Assembly: GCF_045862745.1 (NCBI RefSeq)
Contig: NZ_BQXN01000004.1
Location: 62,001-126,000, forward strand
Direction of reading: 5' to 3'
DNA length: 64,000 nucleotides
From: Furfurilactobacillus entadae
GTDB taxonomy: Bacteria; Bacillota; Bacilli; Lactobacillales; Lactobacillaceae
This document shows, one piece after another, positions 33,415 through 42,216 of the stretch. Within the stretch, counting starts at the first letter, position 1, and each line of letters starts with the position of its first letter. The notes under the pieces are model-generated. The model saw nothing but the letters and a program-made list of their open reading frames with translations. It made no database searches and had not been told where the DNA came from. The translations under genes were made by a program, and so were the position numbers.

Positions 33415-34777
33415 AGGTCGCTCCTTTAGGGTCAATAAGTTGATCGTTCATAATGTAGCTTTGAAATTCGGTGTAGATGGGACTAAAAAGGTCATTTTCC
33501 GCGTTGACGGTGAGCATTTCCCGCGGGAAGAAGAAACGCTGGTCGCCCAATTCGCGGTCGGTAATTGCTGCCACAATGGGACTTAGTGCGGATAGTTCGC
33601 TGGTCGTCCCGTCATGATTCATGAGTAAAATTTCTGCGGCGGCTTTGTGGGATTGCCGGTTATTGGCGTTATACGGAAGGTCATAACTATCGTTTGTGGC
33701 GGTGTAATACGTGACGTTATAGCCTGCTGTTTCGATTTGCTCCCGCAACGGTGCCAAGAGTGGCGCTGTCGTGGCAGTGTATTCAATGGACTTGAACGGC
33801 CGTCGGTTCAAAAAGCGGTTTGCGAGGTCAGCTAAGACAACGTCATCGCTGTCTGCCCAGTGAAGAAAGTAGGTGTTAAGCACGCCGTCGTCCAGTTTTA
33901 GATAATCCGTCAGCGTCCAGGTGTGGTTGAAAAAGGGCTCCAATAATAGTGGCCGAAATGCTTCTTGTGTCACGGGCTGATTATCGTAGCGCTCCTTTGC
34001 GCGTAACAAGAGGTGGTCTAAGATGACTTCCATGGCCCGGGAAACGGGGTGGAAGTACACCTGTTGATACATTTGGAAGCGACTTAGAATGTAGTCTTCG
34101 ACCGCGTGCATCCCGTCAATATCAAACGCGATCCCACCTTTGAATGGGCGAATCACCCGTAAAATCCGGGTTAAGTCAAAGCGCCCGTAGTCGGCTCCTG
34201 TGAAGTAGGCGTCACGCAGGAGGTAGTCCATCCGGTCAGCGTCTAACTGGCTGGAAATGATCTGAACGACCTGCGGATTGGGATACGTATGTTGAATGAC
34301 GCTGGCCACCTGCTGGGGAAAGTCAGGGCTGACCTTCCGCAAAACGGTGTTAACTTCCGTGGTCGGGGAGGTCAAAATCTGTGCAGTGATGGCCTCGTGA
34401 TCAGTGTGGAAAATGTGTTCAAACGTATGCGAGTATGCGCCGTGACCAATGTCATGAAGTAGGGCCGCACAGAGTGTCACCAACCGTTCGTTGTCATCCC
34501 ACAAGCCGTCGCCTGGTTCAACGGATGGATAATCATGCTGAAAGGTGTCACAGATGCGTTGCGCAATGGCGTAGACACCCAGTGAATGGCCAAACCGACT
34601 ATGTTCAGCGCCGTGGAAGACTTCTTCGGTCACACCAAGTTGTTTGACCCGGCGAAGCCGCTGAAATTCCTTTGTGTCGATTAAGTCCAAAATAACCTGT
34701 GATGACACGGCGATGTAGCTGTGAACAGGGTCGCGAAAGACACGTTCGCGCGGTAATGATTGGTAGCGGTAATCCAT
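33404..34777 (-). CDS. HD-domain phosphohydrolase (YwfO/dGTPase-like)
   Basis: This 457-residue protein has an HD-domain metal site: EHSRFGHSLGV with His64, LLHDIGHG with His108-Asp109, and a downstream SSQLDADRMDYLLRD, all typical of the SAMHD1/dGTPase branch that includes Bacillus YwfO. These enzymes hydrolyse nucleotides in the cytoplasm; the exact substrate is uncertain. ATG 34777 is chosen because AGGAGG lies just upstream; the frame extends 38 codons further into the end of the lipL gene without a good start. It lies between lipL and the HAD gene in a three-gene minus-strand operon. Confidence 0.9.
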   Translation of the reverse strand: MDYRYQSLPRERVFRDPVHSYIAVSSQVILDLIDTKEFQRLRRVKQLGVTEEVFHGAEHSRFGHSLGVYAIAQRICDTFQHDYPSVEPGDGLWDDNERLVTLCAALLHDIGHGAYSHTFEHIFHTDHEAITAQILTSPTTEVNTVLRKVSPDFPQQVASVIQHTYPNPQVVQIISSQLDADRMDYLLRDAYFTGADYGRFDLTRILRVIRPFKGGIAFDIDGMHAVEDYILSRFQMYQQVYFHPVSRAMEVILDHLLLRAKERYDNQPVTQEAFRPLLLEPFFNHTWTLTDYLKLDDGVLNTYFLHWADSDDVVLADLANRFLNRRPFKSIEYTATTAPLLAPLREQIETAGYNVTYYTATNDSYDLPYNANNRQSHKAAAEILLMNHDGTTSELSALSPIVAAITDRELGDQRFFFPREMLTVNAENDLFSPIYTEFQSYIMNDQLIDPKGATYDN

Positions 34778-34820
34778 ATGGTCCTCCTGGTGACAAAGGT
34801 GACGTAACGATAAGTGGTCT

Positions 34821-35657
34821 TTAAGGGTGCATTGGTGTTGCTGGTTGGTGCTGAAGCAAACGCTGCTGTTCAAAATCAAACTGTGCCGCATATGTTGGCT
34901 CTTGCATCAGCGTTGCGAGGTGTTGCTCAGCTAGCTGGGTGCCCGATTGTTTGGCAGCATCAATGAACCGTTGCCGAGCTGCTTCAATGGTCAATGTTTC
35001 GGGTAACAAGTCCCCGACGTTCATCATCGTGCCGGGGTCCACGTCAGGAAAGTTCCACCGATTTTGTTCATTACCAAGGCCAGCTTCATAAAAATCATGA
35101 ATCAGCTGGGCCCGGTCAATTTGACTGCCGTTGACGCTAAGGTATAACATCACGACAATGCCCCCGTTCCGGCGGCGTTGTGACATGCCGGCAATTTTGT
35201 GGCCGTTGACACTGAGGTCGTAGGTTCCTGGACAGTATGAGCGGCTAATTTCACCAGCGACGATCGGTAGTTCTGGAAACGCGCGGTCAACCAGTAATTT
35301 CATTTGGTCGTAGGCGGCGTCCACCCCTAATTTAACGAGGCTGGGTGGGAAAAAGAGGCTGATGTTGAGCACGCCCTGATCGGCAACGACGGCTAAGCCA
35401 CCGGAATTGCGGACAAAGCCCGTGTATCCGTGATCAGTTAACACCGTTGTGGCGTCATCCAAGTGGGGGAGATCCGCATCGCGGAGCCCTAAGATAACGT
35501 TATGATCTAAGCGCCAGAAGTGAAGCAATGGTTGGTTTTCATGTTCAATTAAACTTAGTAAGGCGTTCATGTGGGCAAACGTTGCGAGTCCGTCTGCCTG
35601 ATTGAAGTGTTGGGATAGGAGCATGGTGGTTGGCGCAAGGCTAAGCGCGTCCGTCAT
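34821..35657 (-). CDS. Octanoyl/lipoyl-protein amidotransferase LipL-like
   Basis: This protein of about 278 residues belongs to the lipoate-protein ligase/octanoyltransferase fold. It shows RNSGGLAVVADQGVLN near residue 83 and SYCPGTYDLSVNGHKIAG near residue 140. The Cys142 in the latter is at the position of the catalytic cysteine of Bacillus LipL, which transfers the acyl group from GcvH to E2 subunits; Lys154 is also conserved. A lipoate ligase role is an alternative. ATG 35657 follows AGGTG; a GTG three codons earlier is possible. It is first in an operon with the HD and HAD genes. Confidence 0.82.
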   Translation of the reverse strand: MTDALSLAPTTMLLSQHFNQADGLATFAHMNALLSLIEHENQPLLHFWRLDHNVILGLRDADLPHLDDATTVLTDHGYTGFVRNSGGLAVVADQGVLNISLFFPPSLVKLGVDAAYDQMKLLVDRAFPELPIVAGEISRSYCPGTYDLSVNGHKIAGMSQRRRNGGIVVMLYLSVNGSQIDRAQLIHDFYEAGLGNEQNRWNFPDVDPGTMMNVGDLLPETLTIEAARQRFIDAAKQSGTQLAEQHLATLMQEPTYAAQFDFEQQRLLQHQPATPMHP

Positions 35658-35908
35658 GAAAATCACCTGGTTTCTTTTGAGTTGGTCATTTGGGGTAATG
35701 AACAGGATGTCATTCCCATTGTGACGGTCAATAAACTGCTTTCATTATACCGAATCTGGAGTCGTTTTGCATGGTTGATTGGGCGCAACCCGTTCGACGT
35801 GGTAATTTAAGCGAAATGCGTTATAATTTCTTGTTAGCTTATATTGTCGTTTCGGATGATTTTAATGATAATCGTCCAGGTGACGCGTGTGTGAAACGGG
35901 GGATGAGT

Positions 35909-36340
35909 GTGTCAGAACGATTAGAGCAAGGCGTCACGGTTCACTTGGTGACAAACATCAAGCAGGATGGCGAGACGGAAACCTTTGATTTTACAGTTCC
36001 AGGACGGTTGATTTTAATTAATGGCAGTGCGTACTTACGCTATGCAGAAGAAGATCAGGGGAAAACAACCCAGGTGACCTTTAAACTAAATGGTCATCAT
36101 GATGTACTGCTAACGCGGAGTGGTGAGACCGGATTACGGTTGCACTTTTTGGCAGGTAAAGCAGTGAAAACCACGTACCAAACAGCCTATGGCCCCTTAA
36201 ACATCGAGGTGGCAACGTCAGGACTAAACGCAGCGTTGGCCGACGATTTAAGTAGTGGGCGGATCAACGTTGATTATCAGCTACTAGCCGGCGAAAGTTT
36301 ACTGGGCGATTATCAAATAAGATTGCAATTTACCGCTTAA
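35909..36340 (+). CDS. DUF1934 (YwiB-like) beta-barrel protein
   Basis: This protein of about 143 residues resembles the DUF1934/YwiB family, small calycin-like beta barrels of unknown role often found just upstream of rpoE in lactobacilli. The middle reads GRLILINGSAYLRYAEE, typical of the family. GTG 35909 is chosen because GGGGG lies 6 bases upstream; ATG 35903 overlaps that site, and longer starts give a non-conserved extension. A TATAAT at 35822-35827 is a likely -10 but no good -35 is seen. No signal peptide is present. Confidence 0.78.
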   Translation: MSERLEQGVTVHLVTNIKQDGETETFDFTVPGRLILINGSAYLRYAEEDQGKTTQVTFKLNGHHDVLLTRSGETGLRLHFLAGKAVKTTYQTAYGPLNIEVATSGLNAALADDLSSGRINVDYQLLAGESLLGDYQIRLQFTA

Positions 36341-36384
36341 CCCCTTATGATGAAGTGTACACTCTCGAAAGGACGGGCCTGATT

Positions 36385-36984
36385 TTGGAACTTAAAATTT
36401 TCGAAGGTCAAAATAAAAAAGAATTGTCAATGATTGAGGTTGCCCATGCAATCCTCTCTCAACACGGTGAAGCTATGAGCTTCGCTGACCTCACCAACCA
36501 AGTTCAACAGTATCTCGATACGAGTGACGAAGAAATTCGTGAACGGTTGGCACAATTCTATACTGACTTAAACGTCGACGGTAGTTTTATTTCCTTAGGT
36601 GACAACACCTGGGGCTTGCGGACGTGGTATCCATTCGACTCCATTGATGAAGCAACAATCAATGGTGAAGAAGATGAGGATCAACCAAAGCGCAAGAAGC
36701 GTCGTAAGGTTAACGCGTTCTTGGCTGACGCAGCCGATGACGACGACGTGATCGACTACGATGACGACGATCCAGAAGATGATGACTTCGGTCAAGATGC
36801 AGCTGAAGATGACGATACCACTGATGCGTCCGAAGATGACGATGATGATACCGAAGACACTGAGAACATCGCTGACGATGAAGAACTCCCTGATGGGATC
36901 GAAGGTCAACTCGCTGAACTTCATGATGAAGATGACGAGGATGATGAAGACGACGATGACGATGATGATGATGATCAAGGCTAA
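36385..36984 (+). CDS. rpoE: RNA polymerase delta subunit
   Basis: RpoE, the delta factor of Gram-positive RNA polymerase, increases specificity and recycling of the enzyme. The first 90 residues form the folded HARE-HTH domain (starting LELKIFEGQNKKELSMIEVA), and the rest is a disordered, extremely acidic tail of Asp/Glu with a short basic patch (KRKKRRK) before it. TTG 36385 gives the usual MELK-type start, with AAAGGA about 11 bases upstream. The tail is longer than in many relatives, about 199 residues in all, and its GAT/GAC repeats make it prone to length change. It precedes pyrG, as in most Firmicutes. Confidence 0.95.
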   Translation: MELKIFEGQNKKELSMIEVAHAILSQHGEAMSFADLTNQVQQYLDTSDEEIRERLAQFYTDLNVDGSFISLGDNTWGLRTWYPFDSIDEATINGEEDEDQPKRKKRRKVNAFLADAADDDDVIDYDDDDPEDDDFGQDAAEDDDTTDASEDDDDDTEDTENIADDEELPDGIEGQLAELHDEDDEDDEDDDDDDDDDQG

Positions 36985-37007
36985 TTTGCAGAAATAAGAA
37001 TTCCTGC

Positions 37008-37117
37008 TTGACCTCATGCTTAGAAGTCGTTATTATATTTTTTGGGCACCGTTCAGATGAACGGGCACGATAAAGAGCAATTAAGGGCTCCCAATTCCTA
37101 GGAATTGGGAGCTTTTT
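37008..37117 (+). promoter_or_regulatory. pyrG promoter and CTP-sensing attenuator leader
   Basis: TTGACC (37008-37013), a 17-base spacer and TATTAT (37031-37036) put the start at GGGC (37044-37047). A terminator GCTCCCAATTCC (37087-37098) with GGAATTGGGAGC (37101-37112) plus T-run lies before pyrG. This matches the known Bacillus/Lactococcus pyrG mechanism: at low CTP the polymerase adds extra G residues at the GGGC start, and the poly-G tail pairs with the C-rich terminator arm and prevents termination. Confidence 0.85.
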
Positions 37118-37164
37118 CGTTGTTGATGGCATCCCCGAAAAAAACAGAAGGAGCGTTTATTTAG

Positions 37165-38778
37165 ATGACTAAATACATTTTTGTCACCGGCGGTGTGGTT
37201 TCGTCAATTGGAAAGGGGATCGTGGCTGCATCACTTGGCCGCCTCTTGAAGAACCGTGGCCTTAAAATCACGATTCAAAAGTTTGATCCCTACATCAACG
37301 TCGATCCAGGAACGATGAGTCCCTACCAACACGGTGAAGTGTTTGTGACTAATGACGGGACCGAAACGGACCTTGATTTGGGTCACTACGAACGTTTTAT
37401 TGACATTAACCTGAATAAATACTCAAACGTCACAACGGGGAAAATTTATCAAGAAGTTCTACAAAAGGAACGTCATGGGGACTACCTTGGTGCAACGGTC
37501 CAAGTAATTCCGCACATTACGAATGCCATCAAAGAAAAAATCATGCGGGCCGGTCAAACGACGGACGCAGATGTCGTTATCACTGAAATTGGTGGGACGG
37601 TTGGGGACATTGAATCCCTACCATTTATTGAAGCACTGCGTGAAATGAAGTCTGACATGGGTAGCGACAATGTTTTCTACATTCACACCACATTAATTCC
37701 GTACCTGCGCGCGGCTGGTGAAATGAAGACGAAGCCAACGCAACACAGTGTAAAGGAACTCCGGGGGTTGGGCATCCAACCAAACATGCTGGTGGTTCGG
37801 ACCGAACAACACATTACACAATCCATGCGAAACAAAATTGCGTCATTTTGTGATGTGGAACCAGAAGCCGTTATTGAATCAATGGACGTGCCAACGGTCT
37901 ACACAATTCCGTTAGCGCTGCAAGAACAACACATGGATGACATTGTGTTGGACCACTTTAAGCTTGCGACGCCAGAAGCGAACATGACGGAATGGCAAGA
38001 ATTAGAACAACACGTTCAAAACTTGCACAAGACCATTACGATCGACCTGGTTGGGAAGTACACGGATCTGCAAGATGCCTACATTTCTGTGAACGAAGCA
38101 CTCAAGTCTGCCGGGTATGTGGTGGATGCTGACGTTAAGATCAATCACTTTAATTCTGAAGAAATCAACGCGGATAACGTTGAAGAAGTGTTAGCAGGGG
38201 CCGATGGGATTCTCGTTCCTGGTGGCTTTGGTAACCGGGGAATCGAAGGAAAGATTTTGGCCATTAAGTATGCTCGTGAAAACGACATTCCGTACTTAGG
38301 GATTTGTCTGGGCATGCAAATGGCGTGTGTGGAATTTGCCCGTGATGTGGTGGGGTTAGCGGACGCAAACTCCAAGGAAATCAACCCAGACACACCATAC
38401 CCAGTGATCGACTTGATGCATGATCAAGAAGATGTTTCCGACATGGGGGGGACGCAACGGTTAGGGGCGTACCCATGTAAGTTAAAACCAGGAACGGTTG
38501 CGGCTGCGGCGTACAACAACGAAGAAGTGATTTCTGAACGGCACCGGCACCGGTTCGAATTCAACAACGCCTATCGTGATCAAATGGCTGCGGCAGGGTT
38601 GGTCTTCTCTGGAACGTCGCCAGATAACCGGTTGGTGGAAGTTGTTGAACTGCCAACGAACAAATTCTTTGTGGCTGCTCAGTATCACCCTGAGTTCTTA
38701 TCACGGCCAAATCGTCCAGAGGGGCTGTTTAAAGCCTTTGTGGCAGCTGCCGATGAAGAACACATGGCTAAAAATTAA
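37165..38778 (+). CDS. pyrG: CTP synthase
   Basis: PyrG (537 residues) converts UTP to CTP using glutamine and ATP. The N-terminal synthetase domain starts KYIFVTGGVVSSIGKGI with its P-loop and includes GGTVGDIES; the C-terminal class I glutamine amidotransferase has LGICLGMQMA with the catalytic Cys and QYHPEF with the catalytic His. Length is standard. ATG 37165 is preceded by AGAAGGAG. It is transcribed after rpoE from its own attenuated promoter, and a terminator follows. Confidence 0.98.
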   Translation: MTKYIFVTGGVVSSIGKGIVAASLGRLLKNRGLKITIQKFDPYINVDPGTMSPYQHGEVFVTNDGTETDLDLGHYERFIDINLNKYSNVTTGKIYQEVLQKERHGDYLGATVQVIPHITNAIKEKIMRAGQTTDADVVITEIGGTVGDIESLPFIEALREMKSDMGSDNVFYIHTTLIPYLRAAGEMKTKPTQHSVKELRGLGIQPNMLVVRTEQHITQSMRNKIASFCDVEPEAVIESMDVPTVYTIPLALQEQHMDDIVLDHFKLATPEANMTEWQELEQHVQNLHKTITIDLVGKYTDLQDAYISVNEALKSAGYVVDADVKINHFNSEEINADNVEEVLAGADGILVPGGFGNRGIEGKILAIKYARENDIPYLGICLGMQMACVEFARDVVGLADANSKEINPDTPYPVIDLMHDQEDVSDMGGTQRLGAYPCKLKPGTVAAAAYNNEEVISERHRHRFEFNNAYRDQMAAAGLVFSGTSPDNRLVEVVELPTNKFFVAAQYHPEFLSRPNRPEGLFKAFVAAADEEHMAKN

Positions 38779-38794
38779 TGAAGCATTAACCGAA

Positions 38795-38832
38795 AATAAC
38801 GGTCAGGCATTAGTCCTGGCTGTTATTTTTTT
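38795..38832 (+). terminator. Terminator after pyrG
   Basis: AATAAC-GTCAGG (38796-38807) pairs with CCTGGC-GTTATT (38815-38826), followed by a T-run. Confidence 0.88.
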
Positions 38833-38906
38833 GTTTATAAAAATAATAGTAATTAACCCGGTTAATTTTCAATTTCTAAAAAACATCGGAAATTGCCGAA
38901 ACAGAG

Positions 38907-38935
38907 TTGTTTTTTGGTCTGGTGTTCATTAATAT
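38907..38935 (+). promoter_or_regulatory. Promoter of murA
   Basis: TTGTTT (38907-38912), a 17-base spacer, TAATAT (38930-38935). The leader to murA is about 80 bases. Confidence 0.55.
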
Positions 38936-39023
38936 TGTAGATAATTGCGTGCTCCCGGAAACGGTTGAGCTGCAGAAGTAATTAAGTTAACTGAAATGGA
39001 TTAATGAAAGAGGACTAGACTGC

Positions 39024-40307
39024 ATGAAATCAATGATCATCCAAGGAGGGCACCGGCTTAGCGGGTCTGTGTCCATCGGTGGCGCAAAAAACAGCACCGT
39101 GGCCTTGATTCCCGCTGCAATTTTGGCGGATACACCAGTACAATTTGACTCTGTTCCTGACATTTTAGATGTTCATAATCTAATGGCAATTTTAGATTCA
39201 ATGAATGTATCCTCACGTTTTGAAAATGGGGTTTTGGACATTGATCCAACCCACATTGAGGAAAATGCACTTCCCGGTAAGGCCATCAAGAGTTTACGCG
39301 CGTCGTACTACTTCATGGGGGCATTGCTAGGGCGGTTTAAACGGGCGACCGTTTCATTCCCTGGTGGGGACAACATCGGGCCACGGCCCATTGACCAGCA
39401 CATTAAGGGCTTCAAAGCCCTTGGTGCTCAGGTGACGGAGATCGGCGATTCGGTCAACATTGACGCGAGTGAAGGTCTGCACGGCGCCCGGATTTTCTTA
39501 GACATTGTGTCCGTTGGGGCCACGATGAACATCATTTTAGCGGCCGTTAAAGCAAGTGGCTTAACGGTTATTGAAAATGCCGCCAAAGAACCAGAAATCA
39601 TTGATTTGGCAACGTTCTTGAACAACATGGGGGCCAAAATTCGGGGTGCAGGGACGGATGTGATCCGGATCGAAGGCGTTCCAAGCTTAAAGGCAACGAA
39701 CACACACACGATTATTCCTGACCGGATTGAAGCAGGAACTTATCTTTCCATGGCCGCAGCCTATGGAAATGGCGTGAACGTGCAAAATGTCATTCCAGAA
39801 CATTTGGAGGCTTTTACAGCCAAACTGCTCGAAATGGGCGTGAAGCTTGATATCGAAGAAGACAGCATTTACGTTCATGCAAGCAAGCACCTGACGCCAA
39901 TTCAGGTTAAGACAATGCCGTACCCTGGGTTTGCGACGGACCTTCAACAACCAATTACGCCGTTAATGAGTTTGGCAGAGGGGTCAAGTATCATCATTGA
40001 CACCATTTACCCAGAACGAACAAAGCACATCCCTGAATTAAACCGCATGGGCGAGAACATTCGGCTGGAAGACAACATGATCGTGGTTAACCACGCGACG
40101 GCGTTAACGGGGACAACGGTTTCGGCGGGCGAAATTCGTGCCGGGGCAGCGTTAGTCATTGCCGCTTTGATGGCTGATGGAAACACGATCATTACCAACG
40201 CGGAGAACATTTTACGCGGCTATGACCGGATTTCCGAAAAACTGAAGGGCATGGGTGCTGTGGTTCAGATCCTTGAGGACACGGATGCCGGTGTGTTTGA
40301 GTTCTAG
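39024..40307 (+). CDS. murA: UDP-N-acetylglucosamine 1-carboxyvinyltransferase (MurA), Cys-to-Asp variant
   Basis: MurA (427 residues) adds enolpyruvate from PEP to UDP-GlcNAc, the first committed step of peptidoglycan synthesis. The fold signatures KNSTVALIPAA near the start, the RPIDQH loop and GYDRISEKLKGMGA at the end are present. At the catalytic-loop position the sequence is PGGDNIGPRPID: residue 116 is Asp (codon GAC at 39369-39371) where most MurA have Cys. Asp variants are known to be active and insensitive to fosfomycin. Lactobacilli often have two murA genes; the other copy is not in the window. ATG 39024 is preceded by AAGAGGA. Confidence 0.95.
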   Translation: MKSMIIQGGHRLSGSVSIGGAKNSTVALIPAAILADTPVQFDSVPDILDVHNLMAILDSMNVSSRFENGVLDIDPTHIEENALPGKAIKSLRASYYFMGALLGRFKRATVSFPGGDNIGPRPIDQHIKGFKALGAQVTEIGDSVNIDASEGLHGARIFLDIVSVGATMNIILAAVKASGLTVIENAAKEPEIIDLATFLNNMGAKIRGAGTDVIRIEGVPSLKATNTHTIIPDRIEAGTYLSMAAAYGNGVNVQNVIPEHLEAFTAKLLEMGVKLDIEEDSIYVHASKHLTPIQVKTMPYPGFATDLQQPITPLMSLAEGSSIIIDTIYPERTKHIPELNRMGENIRLEDNMIVVNHATALTGTTVSAGEIRAGAALVIAALMADGNTIITNAENILRGYDRISEKLKGMGAVVQILEDTDAGVFEF

Positions 40308-40419
40308 TCGTTTTGTCGTTGGCTCTATTGCAAGCAATCTTGATTCATGGTATATTACATGGGTTGATGATAAGAAACTATGACTCAGCAAATGACTCAT
40401 GGCAAAGGAGATATTCATA

Positions 40420-40665
40420 ATGAAACAAGGAATTCACCCAGATTACCACCAGGTTGTGTTCATGGACTCAACCACTGGTTTCAAGTTTATGTCAGGTTCA
40501 ACTGCTACTTCACAAGAAACCACTGAATGGGAAGATGGCAACACGTACCCATTGATCCGTGTTGAAATCACTTCAGATTCACACCCATTCTACACTGGTA
40601 AGCAGAAGTTCACTCAAGCCGATGGTGCTGTTGACAAGTTTAACAAGAAGTACGGTTTGAAGTAA
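40420..40665 (+). CDS. rpmE2: 50S ribosomal protein L31 type B
   Basis: This 81-residue protein is L31 of the zinc-independent type: it starts MKQGIHPDYHQVVF and contains no cysteine, in contrast to the CxxC-bearing type A. Type B copies are typical of lactic acid bacteria and replace the zinc form when zinc is scarce in species that have both. ATG 40420 is chosen because AAAGGAGA lies 8 bases upstream; the longer frame from 40399 includes that site. It sits behind murA and is followed by a strong terminator. Confidence 0.96.
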   Translation: MKQGIHPDYHQVVFMDSTTGFKFMSGSTATSQETTEWEDGNTYPLIRVEITSDSHPFYTGKQKFTQADGAVDKFNKKYGLK

Positions 40666-40697
40666 GCTTAACCACATGATTTTGGTATCTTACCGAT

Positions 40698-40734
40698 GCC
40701 CCGTTTGCGACTTTACGCTGACGGGGCGTTTTTT
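40698..40734 (+). terminator. Terminator after rpmE2
   Basis: GCCCCGT (40698-40704) pairs with ACGGGGC (40721-40727), followed by GTTTTTT. Confidence 0.9.
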
Positions 40735-40769
40735 ATTTAGTTGAACAATCGAAAGAATGAGAGGGAATC

Positions 40770-42169
40770 ATGGCAACAGAAACAACAGATCGAATCCCAC
40801 GCTTCGTGGTTTTAGCAATTTTAGGGACGGCGCTCCTGTCTTTTTGCGGTATTTTGACGGAGACGTCCATGAACGTCACGTTTCCAACGTTAATGGCCCA
40901 GTTCCATGTCCAAATCGACACGGTTCAGTGGTTAACAACGGGCTATTTATTGGTGGCAGCCCTTGTGATGACCATGGCGTCATTTATTCATAAACGGTTT
41001 ACGTACCGTGCGGCGTTTGCGACGGCAGTGCTCCTCTTTTTAGTGGGGTTGTTGATGTGTGCGTTGGCCCCAACGTTTAGCATACTTCTGGTGGGGCGGT
41101 TGATTGGCGGAATCGCGACGGGTTTATCGACCCCACTGATGTTTAGCATCATTACCGATTTTATTCCGCACGCAAAGCTGGGGCAGAGCATGGCAATCGG
41201 TGGGACCATCATCGGCTTGGCGCCAACGCTTGGGCCAACGTATGGTGGGCTGGTCTCGTATTACCTTGGTTGGCGGACGATTTTTTGGATTATCTTACCG
41301 ATTGCTTTGGCGGCGTTTTGCATTGGGTACTTTAACATTCAGCAACGGCACGCCACGAGCAAGGCTCACTTTGACAGCGTTGGCTTTTTACTGATTGCGG
41401 CGGCGTTTGTAACAATTTCGTTGGGCTTTAATGATGCCTCCATTCACGGTTGGGCCAGTGGCTTGTTCATTGGTTTAACCGTGGTGGGCGCGGTAGCGCT
41501 AGGGTTGTACGCTGTTTGGGCCAGTCACACAGCGCAACCGCTCATTAATGTGACGATTTTTAAGAATCCGATGTTTGTTCTGAGCTTTTTGACCTACATG
41601 ATCCTTCAGCTAAGCAACATTGGGTTGGGGTTCCTCTTGCCAAACTACGCCCAGCTGGTTATTGGGGCAAACGTCATGACGGCTGGCTTATTGTTACTAC
41701 CAGGAAGTCTTCTCCGAACGGTTTTGATGCCGTTTGCCGGCGGGTTACTGGATCGACGGGGCGCACGACTGCCAATTTTAACGGGGCTAACGTGCTTAGT
41801 GGTGGCGATACTCGGGTTTGTGGTTATGGGCAGCCGCCTCTCCGTGGGCTGGGTGCTTGGGATCTACATCGTGTACAGTGTGGGCTTCTCCCTAACATTT
41901 AGTAACACGCTCACTAACGGGATCCGGCTGTTATTGGTGATGGGAACGCGGCGTTTAACGCGATTCAACAGTATGCAGGGTCCATCGGGACGGCCATCAT
42001 GGCAACGTTAATTGCGATTAGTCAAAACAAAGCAGGGCACCTGTCAAAAACGGCCGCCACAGCGCGTGGTGGTCACGATGATTTCATCCTGATTTTGGTA
42101 TTGGCAATCATCATGCTGATCCTTGCGACGGTTAATTTTCATTTGCAGGCACAAAAACGAACCAACTAA
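40770..42169 (+). pseudogene. MFS multidrug-type transporter, frameshifted
   Basis: The frame from ATG 40770 encodes a DHA2/EmrB-like MFS transporter (about 11-12 hydrophobic segments; WLTTGYLLVAA and GRLIGGIATG motifs), but turns to nonsense after residue about 388 and stops at 42011. In the next frame, from about 41939, the protein continues DGNAAFNAIQQYAGSIGTAI with the expected last membrane segments and ends at 42169 (about 467 residues restored). One base missing in the TTATTGG region (41931-41937) explains the break. The 3' end lies inside a perfect bidirectional terminator. Real mutation or sequencing error is open. Confidence 0.85.
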
Positions 42170-42216
42170 AAAATGCATGGTCGCTCAGCTCGAGTGATCA
42201 TGCATTTTTTAGTTGG
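42162..42216. terminator. Bidirectional terminator overlapping both flanking stops
   Basis: An 18-base perfect inverted repeat (42162-42179 with 42199-42216; arms contain ACTAAAAAATGCATG) contains the stop of the MFS pseudogene and that of the convergent MFS gene. Confidence 0.92.

Noticed and set aside
36595..37132. Long minus-strand frames over rpoE
   Set aside because: They are shadows of the GAT/GAC-rich acidic tail and encode Ile/Val or His/Arg repeats without SD.
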